From: Spisula solida | Taxonomy: Eukaryota > Mollusca > Bivalvia > Venerida > Mactridae | Assembly (NCBI GenBank): GCA_947247005.1 | Contig: OX365948.1 | Location: 9,847,455 to 9,911,454, forward strand | Length of the DNA: 64,000 nucleotides | Direction of reading: 5' to 3' | Part shown: in pieces, positions 30,860-45,800 of the stretch | Layout: every line of letters begins with the position of its first letter | How positions within the stretch are numbered: position 1 is the first letter of the stretch | The notes under the pieces: model-generated | Seen by the model: the letters and a program-made list of their open reading frames with translations, nothing else | The model's database searches: none | Told to the model about the DNA's origin: nothing | Program-made: the position numbers and the translations under genes

Positions 30860-33800
30860 GTAAGTAGGAATTAAATGTTTTGTTGACTTGTAAAGTTGTT
30901 TGCACTTCAGTCTTCATAAATTATTTAGCTACATATTGGTAATCTGAATGGTAATTTATTGTTTAAACGTTCATTAATAGTTTTTGAAACTGACAAACCT
31001 GTTCTAATAATTCGAATGAAGTGCTTCTAAATCAATACTTGGTTGTCATTGTTGTTGATTCTCTAGAATTTTTCTTTTTAGTTAAAAAAGTGGTCTTAAT
31101 CTTTTTTCACAATTTAGTAAGTTTTAGACCTCAGTAGCCAACATATATGTGTTTCTATATTTATAATTATCATTAGGTTCTTTATAATTTTTTTACATTT
31201 GTATGCTAGTTATCTTAATGAATTGATGACTTTTTTGTCGCACAATTTCTTACATCCGAAAAAGTTAAGATTGTAACAGTTCAATTAACTATTACACTTA
31301 AAACATGGTGCAACTACAAAGTCTGTGAACAGTGTGAAAGACTTTGGATTACAGAACACATGATGTGTGACAGATTATAGAAGATGTTGCAAGGCAGCTG
31401 CATGCAACTTCCGAAGGCAGCAGTCTGAGTGTCATATAATGATATATAACAATGATAATATTATATGGTGAAGAAAACTTGCAATTTATCATGTCAGCTA
31501 GTCACAAGCAAAAGCCATAGCACAGTTAAAGTCAAAGTGCTGCGATTTACCAAAATCATTAAAAATGATCGTATATATAGATATACAGCTGTCGTAAGGC
31601 TGATGTGACGTGGCTTTATTAACTTTGCATGACTTTGTATGTATACTTACAGTGGAATGGACTTATTCGAGCCTTCCGGTCAGACATCCCTCTTGGAAGA
31701 CATAGACGTTATATGAAAACTTATGATGATTGCTTCATTGCCTCGGAAGCCGTAGACTGGTTACATCAATACCTGAAGAAAAATCCCAACTTTGGTGCTG
31801 ATGTTTCAAGGTACCCAGTGATTAATATATTTTAGAATTCTTATTTCTAGATGATGAAGGATTTATAACATGCACATTTTACGATTTAACAACACTGATA
31901 TCATAGAGCTTCTTCTTTATCCATAATCATTCATTGTAATATGAATTAGAAAAACATGCTTCCAGTCTGACAGTATCAGTCATGGTATGATATCATAGTT
32001 TTTACCACATGGCCAATATCCTGTAATGATTCTCATAAAACTTAATTGTGGATTAATAATCTGATAAAAGACCATGATTGATCACAAAATACTTCAAAAG
32101 CACCATTTTTACCAGATTGTATTTCTGTCTGCTACACCTCATGCTGTGAGAAAGTTTTCATACAATTTCTGATAATCTTAATTGCTCATACAATTTTAAG
32201 ATTATTATCTGTGCATGTCTGGTGTCTGTTAGAGATCTATATTTTTCACGATTAACTGTTAGACACCTGCTGGGAAAGTGTCATAAAATGATGCTCTTTA
32301 AAAACATTTAAGTAATATTATAAGTATACAGTACTGTGGACCATATTGAAAATGGGTCAGTCTAGAACCAAATATGTTATCCACTATAAACAAAGTCGTT
32401 AATGACTTGTTATTATAGTGATTTATCATTTAATATATACACGTAGTAAGATAACACAAGAGGGATTCATTAGAATGATTAGGCAAATATGCAATTATAA
32501 AAATATAAAAAGGTACTGCCTTTAAGTTTTATAATATAATTGAGTGCCTTCATAGGCTAGCACTCATTTTCAATGTCTATCTGTCTTTATTAACATACTT
32601 GACATACTACCATATAGAAATTTTCAAACCATATTCACTTTTCGGTCCATTAATTTCAAAGTTTCAATCATTTAATGGTTATCAACCATTAACTGAAATT
32701 GCAGCAGCTGTTATTACATTGTGATCATATAGTAATGATGTAGCCATGCTTGACTGGTCGTCCTGATCATTGATACGGTTATCTTTGTTCACATCTGATA
32801 TATTTCATTAAACTTCAAATCAAGATTGTTAGGGTAATTTAGGAGGGAATTTTAGTTGTCTATATATGTTAAAATTTTGTGGGAGAATATAAATGTCAGA
32901 TAGTTGATAACTTGACAGATCTGATCAAATCTTAAGAAAAAATGCAGATTTAAATGATATAATTGTTTTATATAAACAACTAGGTCATTTTTCAATATCT
33001 TTACAAGGTAAACACATTGTTGCATTTAATTTTAAATGTATTCTATTATTTACAATAGGGGCATGGCCAGCATACTGAAATATTTATATTTATGACTTGA
33101 ACTAATTTATTGTATTTTAAGAGTTGCGATTTAAATGGTGCTGAACTCCCAAAATTAGATAGTCATAATAATCTAAATTTTAAAGGCTGTTGCTTAGTAA
33201 ACATCTCTATAAGAGTCAGTACAATGTGAATTATACTGAATGATTTATTGTAATATTATCAGCAAATATTAAAAAATTCAAGAGATAAAAATATTTTCCA
33301 TTAAAATTCATTATTACATGTACAACATTTTTCAAACTTTATTCGTGGTTTTTAACTATTTGGTATTTTGATGCCCCATCATTGAAATATGAAGATTAGC
33401 TCCTTTATCAGACAAACTGTCTATAATAGTTTATCTATTGTACTCAGTACTGATTGGTTTAATTTAAGGTTTAGCATACCATTCTAATGACAAGTATCCA
33501 ACTAATTTCAAGCCACCATTGACCCTATATATATAACTAAGGTAATCAGCTGGTTCATTTTTAACCAGTTGTCAATAATCATTCGGTATTAGCAGATTTA
33601 AGCTTTGTATAGAGCAGGTTATTATAGCCAATATGACCTGAATTTAATTATTAGGTTGAGAGTTTCAATTTTACACTTTCATTGTATAGTAATCTGTGAT
33701 TATCACACATTCTCTAGATGTTTAGTGTGTATGGCATATTGTCTCCGTATGTGAAAACCAACAGCTGCTTTTGTCTGGCTGTAAAATGGTTTCATTATTT

Positions 33801-36800
33801 CTGTATGATTTAGTACCAGGCTGACAAGTTGCACTGACATAAAAATAAATTATATTTGCTTAAGAGCACAAAATTATGATTTTATGACACAAAATATCAA
33901 CTTTCAAGATCTGAACTAAATTACTATTCTTTTAATTTTTATACAAAACATTGAAATTATATGGTAAAATAAATATTTATTATATTGTTAAATTGAAGTT
34001 TTAAGATTAGAAAATTATACATATTAATAAAATCTCTCATTCTCTGTTCATGATGAAATGATGTCAGAAGTCATATTTACAGCACATTAGATAAAACAAT
34101 ATATTAGTTCCATACTTTTTTACAATGATTGGCATTTTGCAAAAGTATGGTAAATTCCTGGGAAATTTGAATTTTAGACCAAAATTAATGGGATTTGATT
34201 AAAAGAAATCCCAACAGGGCTCGACACTAACACTGGTCCGCTGGTCCGAGACCAGCGAAAATCCAGAAGGACCAGTGAAAATTCTTGAGGACCTGTAACT
34301 GTCCTATTTACAATTTGGGCGTTTTTGCCCTGTCGGTCCAGTGGCCAAAATAATTAGTGTCTAGGTCTGCCCAAAATCCAGTACACAAATATAAATTATA
34401 TATATTAATGACCCTTCAAATAATAAAAATAATCAGAATGACCCTTCAAATTCAGCTCCTTGTGAAACCCTTGATGCTATAATTTTTTTTGGTATACACT
34501 AATTAAACATATTAATTTATATATATTTGTTGCATAAATTTCCTATTTAAACATTACCAATTTGATCTAAATCCCTAACAGCAGAGTGCGTTCAATTTAA
34601 ATGTGATCAATATGAAATAGATAAAACTAAATTGTAATTTTATTTGTTAAACATTTAATGTTAGATATCCATTAAAAATGTATGTACTTCTAAACTTTTT
34701 ATTAAATTTTTACTCATGATTCAAGTTTAAATACTGTGCATAGCATGTTTAGTGTAATGTACAGTTGAATTGTGAACATGTAGATTTAAATTAATTGGAA
34801 GAAAAATTCAATAGACATCAAATGTTAGGCCGCATACGATTTTCCTTATTTTTAATTTGGCCCTGTTGACACCCCTGTATAGAGTTCCACTGTCTGGTAC
34901 TGGTTCCCCCCCAACTGTGGCCCTTAAATTTGGGTCAGACTATCATTATTAGGAGATATAGTCTGCATCATTTGTCTGAAGAAATGTATATACCATGATA
35001 TAATTATAATGATCAGGGGTATTACTATTCCAGAATAATCAGAATTTTCGGATAAGCTGCAACAGAAAGATGTAACTTTTTTGCAGAAAATAAAAGTTAT
35101 TTGATGAAGAAATGCCAAGTACAAATGTATTGACCAAGTTATGGTAATTTGAAATTTCATATGCTGAATTTTGATAGCAGAACAATATTTGAAACCAAAT
35201 TTTTGTGTAGGGATGGCACCAAAGCCGACCAACATCTTATTTTCAGGATTGGGTATTATGCTTTAGTAGAATCTCTGAATTGTAAATTAATATGTTATTC
35301 ATAAATAAGATTTCTGTCGATTTCAGATCCCAAAGTATAAAGTTACTACAGAAGTTACATAAGGCTCATGTATTTGAAGATGTTCGAGGTTCTAAACACG
35401 ATAGAGGAGATTTTACAGACAGTGGTAGATTATTCAGGTAATTGTTTCATTTTACTAACAACATGAACAATGGTTGAATCTCATTCTAATATTCAACTTT
35501 TACTCTTTATTCCATGGTAACCCTTTGTAGCAACTCATTCTGCTCTTTCTTCTTCATGACCATGGACTCCATGCAGATGTCATTGATCAATGAAAGCTGA
35601 TTGCCATTTTTAGTCCCCTACTGGTTTTTGACCGTCCGTCCGTCAAAAAATCTGGATCCTGGCATAACTGAAACAGTTTCCAAGCTAGGTTATGAATCTT
35701 GGTATGTGGATAGGGGGCAATAAGGAGATTATGCACTTCTAAATATATTTTGAGTCTATGGCAACAGAAAGAGTGAAAATATGCCCAAATCTAGATCCTG
35801 CCATAACTCAACCATTTTCCAAGCTAGGTTTATGAAACTTGATATGTGGATAGGGGGCATATCTAATAATATTTTGATTCGATGTGGTTGCTATGGCAAC
35901 AGAAACATTGAAAATTGCGTCAAACCTGTAGGGGACTTCTCTATTGCTTGCTATTCTTATGACTTGTTAAAATCAATTTGCACCTTATCAGCATATTTGT
36001 GATGCTGTTATAATATATATATCCGTTATTGTCAAGCCCTGCTGTTAATGTATAATTACTATATTGCGCTTAAGTCTTCTAGTGGTTAATGAATTTTATG
36101 AGCCATTGAATTGTAAGAACTGGCTCTTTATGTTTGCAAATCATTCTGTAGAACAATGTTTGAAACATCCAGGAAGGTGTGCTAATGGCACCGGAAAAGA
36201 TTTACATCATAATTGGCTTGATGCCTCAGTATGACCCCAGTTTATATATACATGTATTTCTGTTTTCCAGACTTACAATATGTTCACCATCAAAGTCCAT
36301 CAGAACACCTATTGCTCTCAGGAATAACTTGAAGCTTGCCAACCTGAAGAGATCGCCATTAACTCGTACAGCCAGTGACCCGACACAAGTGAAGTTAGAC
36401 TTCGATAAAATGTCATCTATGCCATCAATACCAGACAATACCAGCACATTACCCGAGTGTCACTTTATGTCCAAACCTTTATCTGCACAGGAGATTGAAG
36501 ATGAATGGAAAAGGATGACGTTAAAAAGGTTCATATCATTCATATACTTCCTTTTGATAATATTAGGTTTGGTACTTAGATTAATTTACTATTAGATTGG
36601 AAATATGGGGCTTGGCTTTCTTCGGCTAGTTTTGAGAAAGGACTGTAGCTTGATTGGGAGAACATGCATGGCTAAGGACTGAAAATGACAGAAAATGCAA
36701 ATTTTATAATATTTTGTCAATGTATTAAGACATAAAATTAATGTTACTTGTGTTTTGTGGAAAAAATGGCAGCCATTTTAACTTCATTTTAATTTAACCT

Positions 36801-39800
36801 GTATAAAGATAAGATATTCCTGGTCCAACTCTGTTACTTGTTATTCATGTTTTCTATAGTTTCGATATCATCCAAATTAATATTATTACTTTACATGTAT
36901 ACAATTTTGACATAATTGCAGAATTAAATTAAGGTAAATATGAACAATTTCCTGTTTCAGTTTGGTTTCATAATTTGTATGTATGTTCAGTTGAACTTTA
37001 CATTTGTATGTTTTGAAAATGAAAGCGAAGTGTGTGTTAATAAGTTCATCCTAAAAAAATATTTTTTTTGCGTAAAAACAAACTTAAAAAGTTATGGGAT
37101 TTAATAGTAACATTAAATGAACCATTTTAAGGATAGCCTAATTCAGTTTCATTTCTTCATTTGTTGACTACATTTGTTTAGTACATTTAAGTCACCATAC
37201 ACTTTGTACCCAGATTTTATTGTATGGGATGTTAGCATTGTAATCTTAGACTTAAGTAACGCTATAATCTGTCGAAGAGACCTGTTTAATATGAGGCAAC
37301 GCTAGCAATTATGTGTAGGGTTTTATTACACACGGATTCACAGATTAGGATAAGCTTATAATGTACTTTGTACATTGTTGAAATACTTAATAACAAAGTG
37401 ATTGGATAAAGTAATTACATCATATAATGATATGTACATGTAGTAGACTACTGGTAGTTATATTAGGCTTTAGATTTCACCTTGACATTCAGTTAAACAT
37501 TTATAAGCTGTCACTTCAGTTAACAAGGGTGTCAATATTCCTGATTTATCGGGAATTCCGAATTCATCCATCCTGAAAGAGATATTATATCTGACCAAAA
37601 TAAAAGTTATTTGATGAAAATATCTCAAGAAATGACCAAGTTGTGATCAATTTAAATTTCTATGAAGGAGTTGAATATGAAAACAATGTGGTGGAAGGCC
37701 TCTTGGCATATGATTTTCAGGATTTTTAAGTCGAGTGTGTTTATCAACCATCTGTCTTCAGCAGCTTATTGTTGACTTGGTGAAAGATCAAATTTTAATC
37801 CACCAAGTCAGTCAAAATAGGAGAATATGTGTTACATGACATGTATATTATGTTGAAATGTTAATGAAGTACAACTAAAAATAGCTGCTTTTCAATTTGT
37901 AACGTATATGTCCCTGGGCATGACTATTTCTTGTTTGTATTAAAGTGAAATATATTATAAAACCTGTTATCTAAAACTAAATGACCACACTTTGACATGT
38001 TTTGGACTTTGCATTCAATGTATTGATGCTTACAGTTTACAGAGTATCCTAGGAGTGGAGAGTGTTGATGACATCATAGAATACCAGTATATCAGGGGAC
38101 GATATATCATGCATAACTGTCTGTATGTCAACAAAAGTGGAGTAGTCACAAATATTGACCCTAAAGGTAAGATTATACAGGACCAGTCCAGACTTTGTCT
38201 TAAAATTATTTTAGCTAAAACCTGCCAGTTGTTCACCTCCACTACAGGCTATGAATATTTTTTACAAGCCCTTAACTATACACTAGATACAGTAATATAA
38301 TGATTATAACACTAATTTGTAAGTAATTTACAAGTATTAAAATGCATAGTCTCTGATTGAATTCTTAAAAAGGAAAATCACTTACATTTTGCCTTGTCTA
38401 TTTGGTTTTATAAATTTTAGCACTTAGTGTTTCTGCTCATAGTCACAGTACTTTAGTGCTAGACTTCTGTCTGGATGGTTGCAATCATTTATTTGTAGGC
38501 ACTTGTTCTCTTAGACCACTGATTGGATTTAAATCAATAGTTGCAGGGCTCTACAAATCCTATAGTCCGACGTCCGGGACAACCGACTTCGGACAACTGT
38601 TTATGAGTAAAAGTTTAGTCCCGGACAATTCTCTGAATTCTAATTTAAATAGACAGCAAAGTAGGACAACTGACCAAAAGTTCTTATAATCAACATCTAC
38701 GTCCGAAATTTATGACCCCAAGCATATATTGTTGGTACTATTTTCCAAACATAGTTGTACCTATTGTCAGGAAATTTAGGTCGGATGTTTTTTTTCCGAG
38801 TTATGTCTCTTTGTAGTGGACATACATATCTGTTTCAAAAACTCTTCTACTCATATATTATCGGTATTCTTGTCAGTTTAAGATGTTGTGATCCTAAATC
38901 TGCTTTTATCTTCTCCTTACAGATCAGTTACCACACTGGGCGTTGTCAGCTATGAAATGTCTCGCATACTGTAAGTAAATGTTTTCAGTGCCTTCCCTTG
39001 GATTGACATTGGGTTTGAAAATTGGAACAAGTTGTTAATTATTCTGTTATTTTGTCTCATTGTACATTTGTGTAAGCCTTAAATCATTTCAGAAGTTCTG
39101 AATATGTACTGTTACAGTGTAGAAATAATTACCTAAATGGCCCTTTAAACCTGAATTCCCAAAATGCTGTGTTTTTACCCTCAGGATTCATAGTCATACT
39201 AAGGGTGTCAAACTATCTGCATATGATAGATATTTCAACTATAAATTGGTCCTATTCATTAACAAAATGACTCTTGAGAGGCAGCCCCTATGAAACCCCT
39301 GCAAGAACTAGTACTGAAAATGAAAATATTATTTTTAAGAGCATCTTTTCTAAATATTAATATAATTATGTTGAAATGTTATGTAGAGGAAGTTATTACA
39401 TCTGTGATGAATCATAAAAATAGTGATTATTCTAGAATTCTACCCAACCTGCTCCTTTTTAGCATTGCACTTTTTACCTGCCCCTTTGCCTTAATATATC
39501 TTTTTAAGAGTATGTATGTCATGTCTTCTATAATTATTGCATTTTACAGGGCCAGATAAAACAGACGATAATCTTCCAAATTATCCAGGATTCGAGAAGG
39601 ATGTATTCCGTGTTGTCAAAGACTATTTTTGTGAGCTCCCAGAACCCCTTATGACCTACAACATGTACGAAGTTATTACCAATGTATTTGGTGAGTCATC
39701 TTAGCTGTTATATTTTTTCTTATAATGATTCTCTTAGCATGTCTGATTTTTGTCTATACATCTAGTATGTAGAACTTGTATTACTAAGTAGTCAGGGTTT

Positions 39801-42800
39801 CTACAATTTCGGAATAATCCTGAATCTGGATATGCTGCACAAGAACGAACATAATAATAGTAATAAAGTCTTTATTTAAAGAGGCAACACAGTTGGGTAA
39901 ACTCAGTCTTCCCTGTGAGCCTCATACATATAACATTGACATAGTACATACTTTTCTGAAAGAAAAAAAAATTGATGAAGAAATTCAAATTTTTGACTAT
40001 TGTCATTTGAAATTTCATTAACTGAATTAAAGAATAATATTTTAATTTTGGTGTAAAGGTGTGTGCTTATCAGGTGCTAATGGCACTCGGACTCGACTTG
40101 TATCTTCTTTTCAGGATTGGGCTTATTGCGTCAGTAGGACCCCCACATTATGTTGAATTGAATGCCAATTAAGTTTGATTTTGTTAAAATGCTTGATTGC
40201 CAATTGGAATGTCTCAAACCCTTGTGTGATGCATGTTTATTGTAACACTATGACTGGTCTCCTATCTTATGACTTAGAATAATGCTTTATTGAAGTTCTG
40301 TTCTGTTCTGTTTATTTAATCATCGGCAATCAGTATATTAATTGCCCTCAGCTTTGCAGGAGTTAAATGTAAATAGATTTTTGCTATTTTGTATTAAACA
40401 TACTGATAATTTTTAAAGAATATTTGAATATAATAAATTTGATAAAGTTAGTATATTGTAAAGAAAGTTTTTTTCATGTATTATAAATTTACAGTTAGTA
40501 TTTGCTATTGAACGCATTTAAACTCTCTTATAATGTATACACTAACTATTAACATAATATTCATCTGTCAATTATCTATACATGTATCAAAATGTTACTA
40601 CTAATAACATTATTTATCACAACTACAATAACATTATTATCACAAAAGTTCATTTATTATATAATATTCAACTATAACCCAATTTAACAGTTTATGCAAA
40701 GCTAATCAGACCATTAACTTAAAGGTGCTGAGCCGAGCATTAAGATGCCGAGCATGTAAAAGGTGCTGAGTCTCAATGTAATAACAGTCAAACTTCGGTT
40801 TATCTAGGTCATTATACATCTTGTCAAGAAAATGCAAGTTTTACTGTACTTTATGATCCTGCATTATGATGCGAGTAGACCTAACATAACAAGACATTGA
40901 CGAAATAAAGATTTCTACCAATCCATGTTCAAGAAAGAATTTACAGTTTAAACGTTCTTCAAACTATGAATTGAAAATATTTCATAAATTCATGGTCATC
41001 TGAATTTCATTGCTTTTAAAAAACATACATGTATGGCATGTTTTATTTTTAGAATTATAATTTACAAATCATAAGGAGGCATTGGCTTTGGAATTTATCA
41101 TAACCATTGTTCTATAATTAACTCATTTCATCACTAATTTTGTTATTTTTGGTTGCATTGTTACCATATTATAATGCTTAGTTTTGTTCTTTTTCCTTTT
41201 ATTTCATCTTTCCTGGTTGTAACAACTTTAACCTGGCCTTCACCTTCATGAATTCAACTAACCTTGACCTTTGTGACATCATAACCTTCACCTTGCATGT
41301 GACCTCATAACAGTGAGAGCATCAAGAAAGACTCGACAACATCACCGATCTCATGCGATGTTGCCTAGTAACTGTGACTACACTAACTCAACACCAAAAT
41401 CTCTTAATATCTTTCGTTCTGCTGAAAATTTGCTTATGAGTTTATCTAAAGTTTCCAAACATTTCGCAGAGTGTCAAGATTCTTCGGAGGGTTATTCTAG
41501 TGCCAATATTCTAGATTTATCACCCATTCAACCAATCAACAATTCCAGTAACCATGGTGATGACCAGAATCCAGTGACCAGATACGAAACAGCATTTGGT
41601 CCAGATAATAAAACAGTAACACGAGTGTTCTATGCGGACGGTATTGCCACTGACTTTGATCATGTTCAGTCTGGCGCAGAGATGGCACAGACACCTGTAG
41701 AGACACACTTTGACGATTCACCGCCAGAAGGGTCCAAACCATTCTCTAGGAAAAATTCATTACGACATTCTATGCATAATCTATTTAATCGAGGATCAGG
41801 CAATAAAGACAAGAAACCAAAGCATGATAAAAATAGTTCTCGAAGAAAAAGTACTGGTGTAAACTTAAATGTGGATAGTAGCTACGGATGTACAGTTGGT
41901 GTGTATTCTCGTACTTCTCCTGATTCCTCATCCTCCTCTTACACTACTCCTAGAACAACTCCAGTAACACGATCAGACTCTATGGCTGTCCACGGTTGTC
42001 ATGATAAAGGTAGTAGAAGACGTTCAAGTCAAGGTAAACCCCCACCATACAGTATGACCCCTTCCAATGATGCCTTGTACCCAGAATCCATGTACCCTCA
42101 ATCCTCACAACCAGTTATAGACGCTTCCAAAAAAAGTGTTAAACGAAAGAAATCCATGTCAAGTACATCGTTGAATCAAAGAAGATCATTTTTAGACTCC
42201 GGTACAAAGAATTCATCATCAATATCAGATAAAAGCCATGACAGCAAAGTGTGTGATAAAGAAGTGATTGTAGGACGAAGTCTCAGTATGTCAGATCTTG
42301 CCGTAGCTCAACCCCCTGTGGAGAATGAATTACAGAAGCAGTGCATGGGAAGAATACAGGAAAGTGGTGACAGTAAGTTCAAACAGTTATACCGTAGATC
42401 TGATAACAATTGTCTGTTTTCACAAAATTTTTAAACCAGACAAGGCTGACAGGATAAATTGGCTTTTTCGTTGCATGTTGATTTAGTTCCTATGATAGAA
42501 AGATATGCATAGATAAATTATTGTTGATAAAACCTGTTTGTGTTAGTCAGTATGGCACAATTTTATTTTTGATAGAAACTGTACATACAGTTCATGTACA
42601 TGTACATTGAATTTTATAAAAGCAAGTGTTGCCGAATTTAGGAATGGTGGTAAAAAATCAGTGATAATTTTCTCTTGGCTGTAGGTGTTATTCTTCAAAT
42701 CTTTTTTGCTTCAAGTTTTAATATTTTCTGCATGTTTAATATGGATTGCAATGTACAACTTTTGTTTTGATTATGATGTATAATATTTTCACATTATTTC

Positions 42801-45800
42801 AGGTTTCACTGCATTGCTTACTACCGTATAGCATGGTTTGACTTTGCATCTTTCTGTTAGTGAACAATTCATAAATTGTCTATTTGTCATTATTGTGATT
42901 TGACCTCCTATTGCACAGGCTGTGCTAATCTTCGTGAAAAATAAATCATGACTTAGTTTGATATTTTATATAATTATGTATCAATTGTTTTGTGGTTATG
43001 CCTTCATCTATTCAGTGTGTGTAAATGTAATGTCCTATAAACATATAATTTATTTCCATCCAGATATTTAATACAAGTATTCTTTATCCTCCGACATATT
43101 GTAGGTATTTATATGGATGATTCTACAGAGAGAATCATTAAAGCTCTACAATTGGTGTGTCTGCTTCTACCACCAGCCAATCGTAGAAGACTTCATCTGT
43201 TGCTCCGCCTTATGAACAAAATGTCTGCCAATCAAAAGTTAGCATTAGATCCTAGCCAAACATCAAGAACTCTGGTAAGAATTTTATATCAATCTACAGC
43301 TGTCTATTGTTGTTGTTTTTTGGGGAAACTGGTGCTACTGTTTGTGTTGAGAACTAAAGATACTGGCCTGGAAACAAAGTTAGTAGCTTAATGATCTCTG
43401 GATCCAATTGTTAGTACTTTCTTGCTCTTCCACAAATTATTGACATATCTAGCCCTCTATCTGTTGTCCGAGCTAGCAGAGACAGGCTGAATATGTTTGA
43501 AGTATTCTTGTTGAAATACGTTGTTGTCTTATATATTTACTCCATTCAAGTTGGTATGACATGAGCTAGAATGTACACACATCATGTGCAGCTTTATACC
43601 TTACATTTTACACCATTCAATCTGGTAAGAGATGAGCTAGATTGTGTACACATCTCATATGCAGTTTTCTGGGGGAAAATGTCAAGAATGATCTCCCTTG
43701 TTAAGGTGTTTTGTGAAGTCAATGTTTCTCATTTAAAAACCTTTCCACCTAACATATTATTAGAGAATAAGTTATTGTTGACATGAGATAGAGGTCCATG
43801 TGCCTCCATATCTCAGTGGTTCGCGCTTGCCATCTAATCTGGCGACCCGGATGGAGGCACACGTATGCCGACCATTTTTCAGCAGAAAGCAGACTGGCAA
43901 ATAAAGGCTATGCTTGACAAAAATCTAATTTCTATAGAGAAAATGGCTAAACAATGGATATAATATTAATGCAATGTATATGATTTATTTCAGTTGCTGG
44001 AAACGTTCTATCGTGCTATACTATGTTGTCAGGATGAGAGTGAGATGGATGATCTATTGGTCATACAACTGGTTGCCTTCCTCATGGATCATTACACACA
44101 AATCTTTGCTGTTCCTAATGATCTCAAAACTAGCGTTGAACTGCATATAACCAAACTACAGAGAACCAAGGTAAAAGGGGTTGGATTTAATCCTGGGGCT
44201 GTTTAAGATTACTGATGTATGGGTTTGTGGTGTATGTGAGTTTAGGTTCTGTGGCTTGCTTTGCTTGTACATGTACCTGAAAAAGACTGGGTTTGTTAAC
44301 TTCCTGATTTTATTGCATACTTAATGACTATCCATCCATTTGTGAGAATATCATGAGATGTAGAATGCAGTTTTATGTGTGGCAACTGGGAAATGATATC
44401 AAAGAACGTTCTGATCAAGTATGAGTGTTGTATAAATGATATATACCTGGTATGTGTACGGGGTGTTGTAGTGTGGAATGAAAGATATGTGTACGAGGTG
44501 TTGTAGTGTGGTATGAAGGATATGTGTACAGGGTGTTGTAGTGTAGTAGTAGATGGAATACACATTCTGGTTGCACATATTTAAGTAGAAACTATGACAT
44601 GTTCCTTGCATACTGAACATTGGGAGCTGGGCATGGACAATCAATAGCATATCCAGTATTATAATACTTTCTATATATATTAGATATAAAAATATGCTAG
44701 TATTTAAAAGGACAGTAAAGTGGTTAGTTAGAAAAAGAGGGGTGACTATTTTGTAGAAGTGTTAGAGGTTGCACATTGTACAAACTATATCATTCAATCA
44801 TTGACTTTATAGTAATAGTTCCTGGTTGGATGAGCGTCTATTTGTATGGAATACATACTAGTCTTTTCTTTTGTGCATGAGAAATTAAGTAGAAGACGAT
44901 TCAAGTGTTAGTTAAATAACTTGAGCATGGGAGCTTCCGTGTGTTGTTTTGTGAAATTCGTCTCTGTAATGATTTGATATTAAATCTGTTTTTAAATTAT
45001 TTTCCTTTCTGTATTGTCTGTTTTATGTTTTATAATTTGATTTTAAGTGCTGACTTTTCAAGTGACAAGTGCTGCATGTTCCATTTTACTATCATAATGG
45101 GACATCTACATTCTTTTGATGTGCCGAAACCTATCTATTACTATGTACTGTAAAATTGTTTATCAGCGGAGAAAACTTTTCGTGGATGAATTCTATCAAA
45201 ACATCATAACCCAACAAATGATTAATCATTCTTTTGATTTTCTTTAAATTTAACATCCTTAAATTAATGGCCCCACATATTTGCCTTTTCAACAAACTCC
45301 ACAATTTTTATACCCACAAATGTAAATGATTTTACAGTATGTTTTCATGGTAGTCATTGACTAGTCTTAGGTTAGAGCTGATTCAATACTTTTAGTGCAA
45401 CATAGATCACAATATATACAGATTGATCGTTCATTTTACATTCATTATTTGGTACTTTGCACTTAGGTGGATCATTTTACACTCATTCTTTGGTACTTTA
45501 CACTTAGGTGGATCATTTTACATTCATTATTTGGTACTTTGCACTTAGGTGGATCATTTTACATTCATTATTTGGTACTTTGCACTTAGGTGGAAGAGGG
45601 CATTGAGAATGAGAATAATGGCGTGTATATACGTGTAGGTGATCATACTATAGATATATAGCCATCATCATGTAGACCTTCAGGGGTTTCATTTTATCCT
45701 TAAAATGACTTTTTGGCCCCTAATATTTTTGAAAAAGCCCTCAAGATTCTAAAACACTCTCAATTATTCTTTAAATTATAAATATTTTGGCTATAAAATG

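Larger units (their letters stand above)
31811..35326. other. DEPDC1 intron 2
   Basis: 3.5 kb of AT-rich intron. Apart from the short element at 34215-34369 and a dispersed repeat near 35020-35270, no exon, RNA or repeat structure was recognised. Confidence 0.6.

Noticed and set aside
42373..42434. Continuation of the long DEPDC1 exon 8 frame to its stop
   Set aside because: A GTAAGT donor at 42373 with perfect phase into exon 9 shows that this part is intron.
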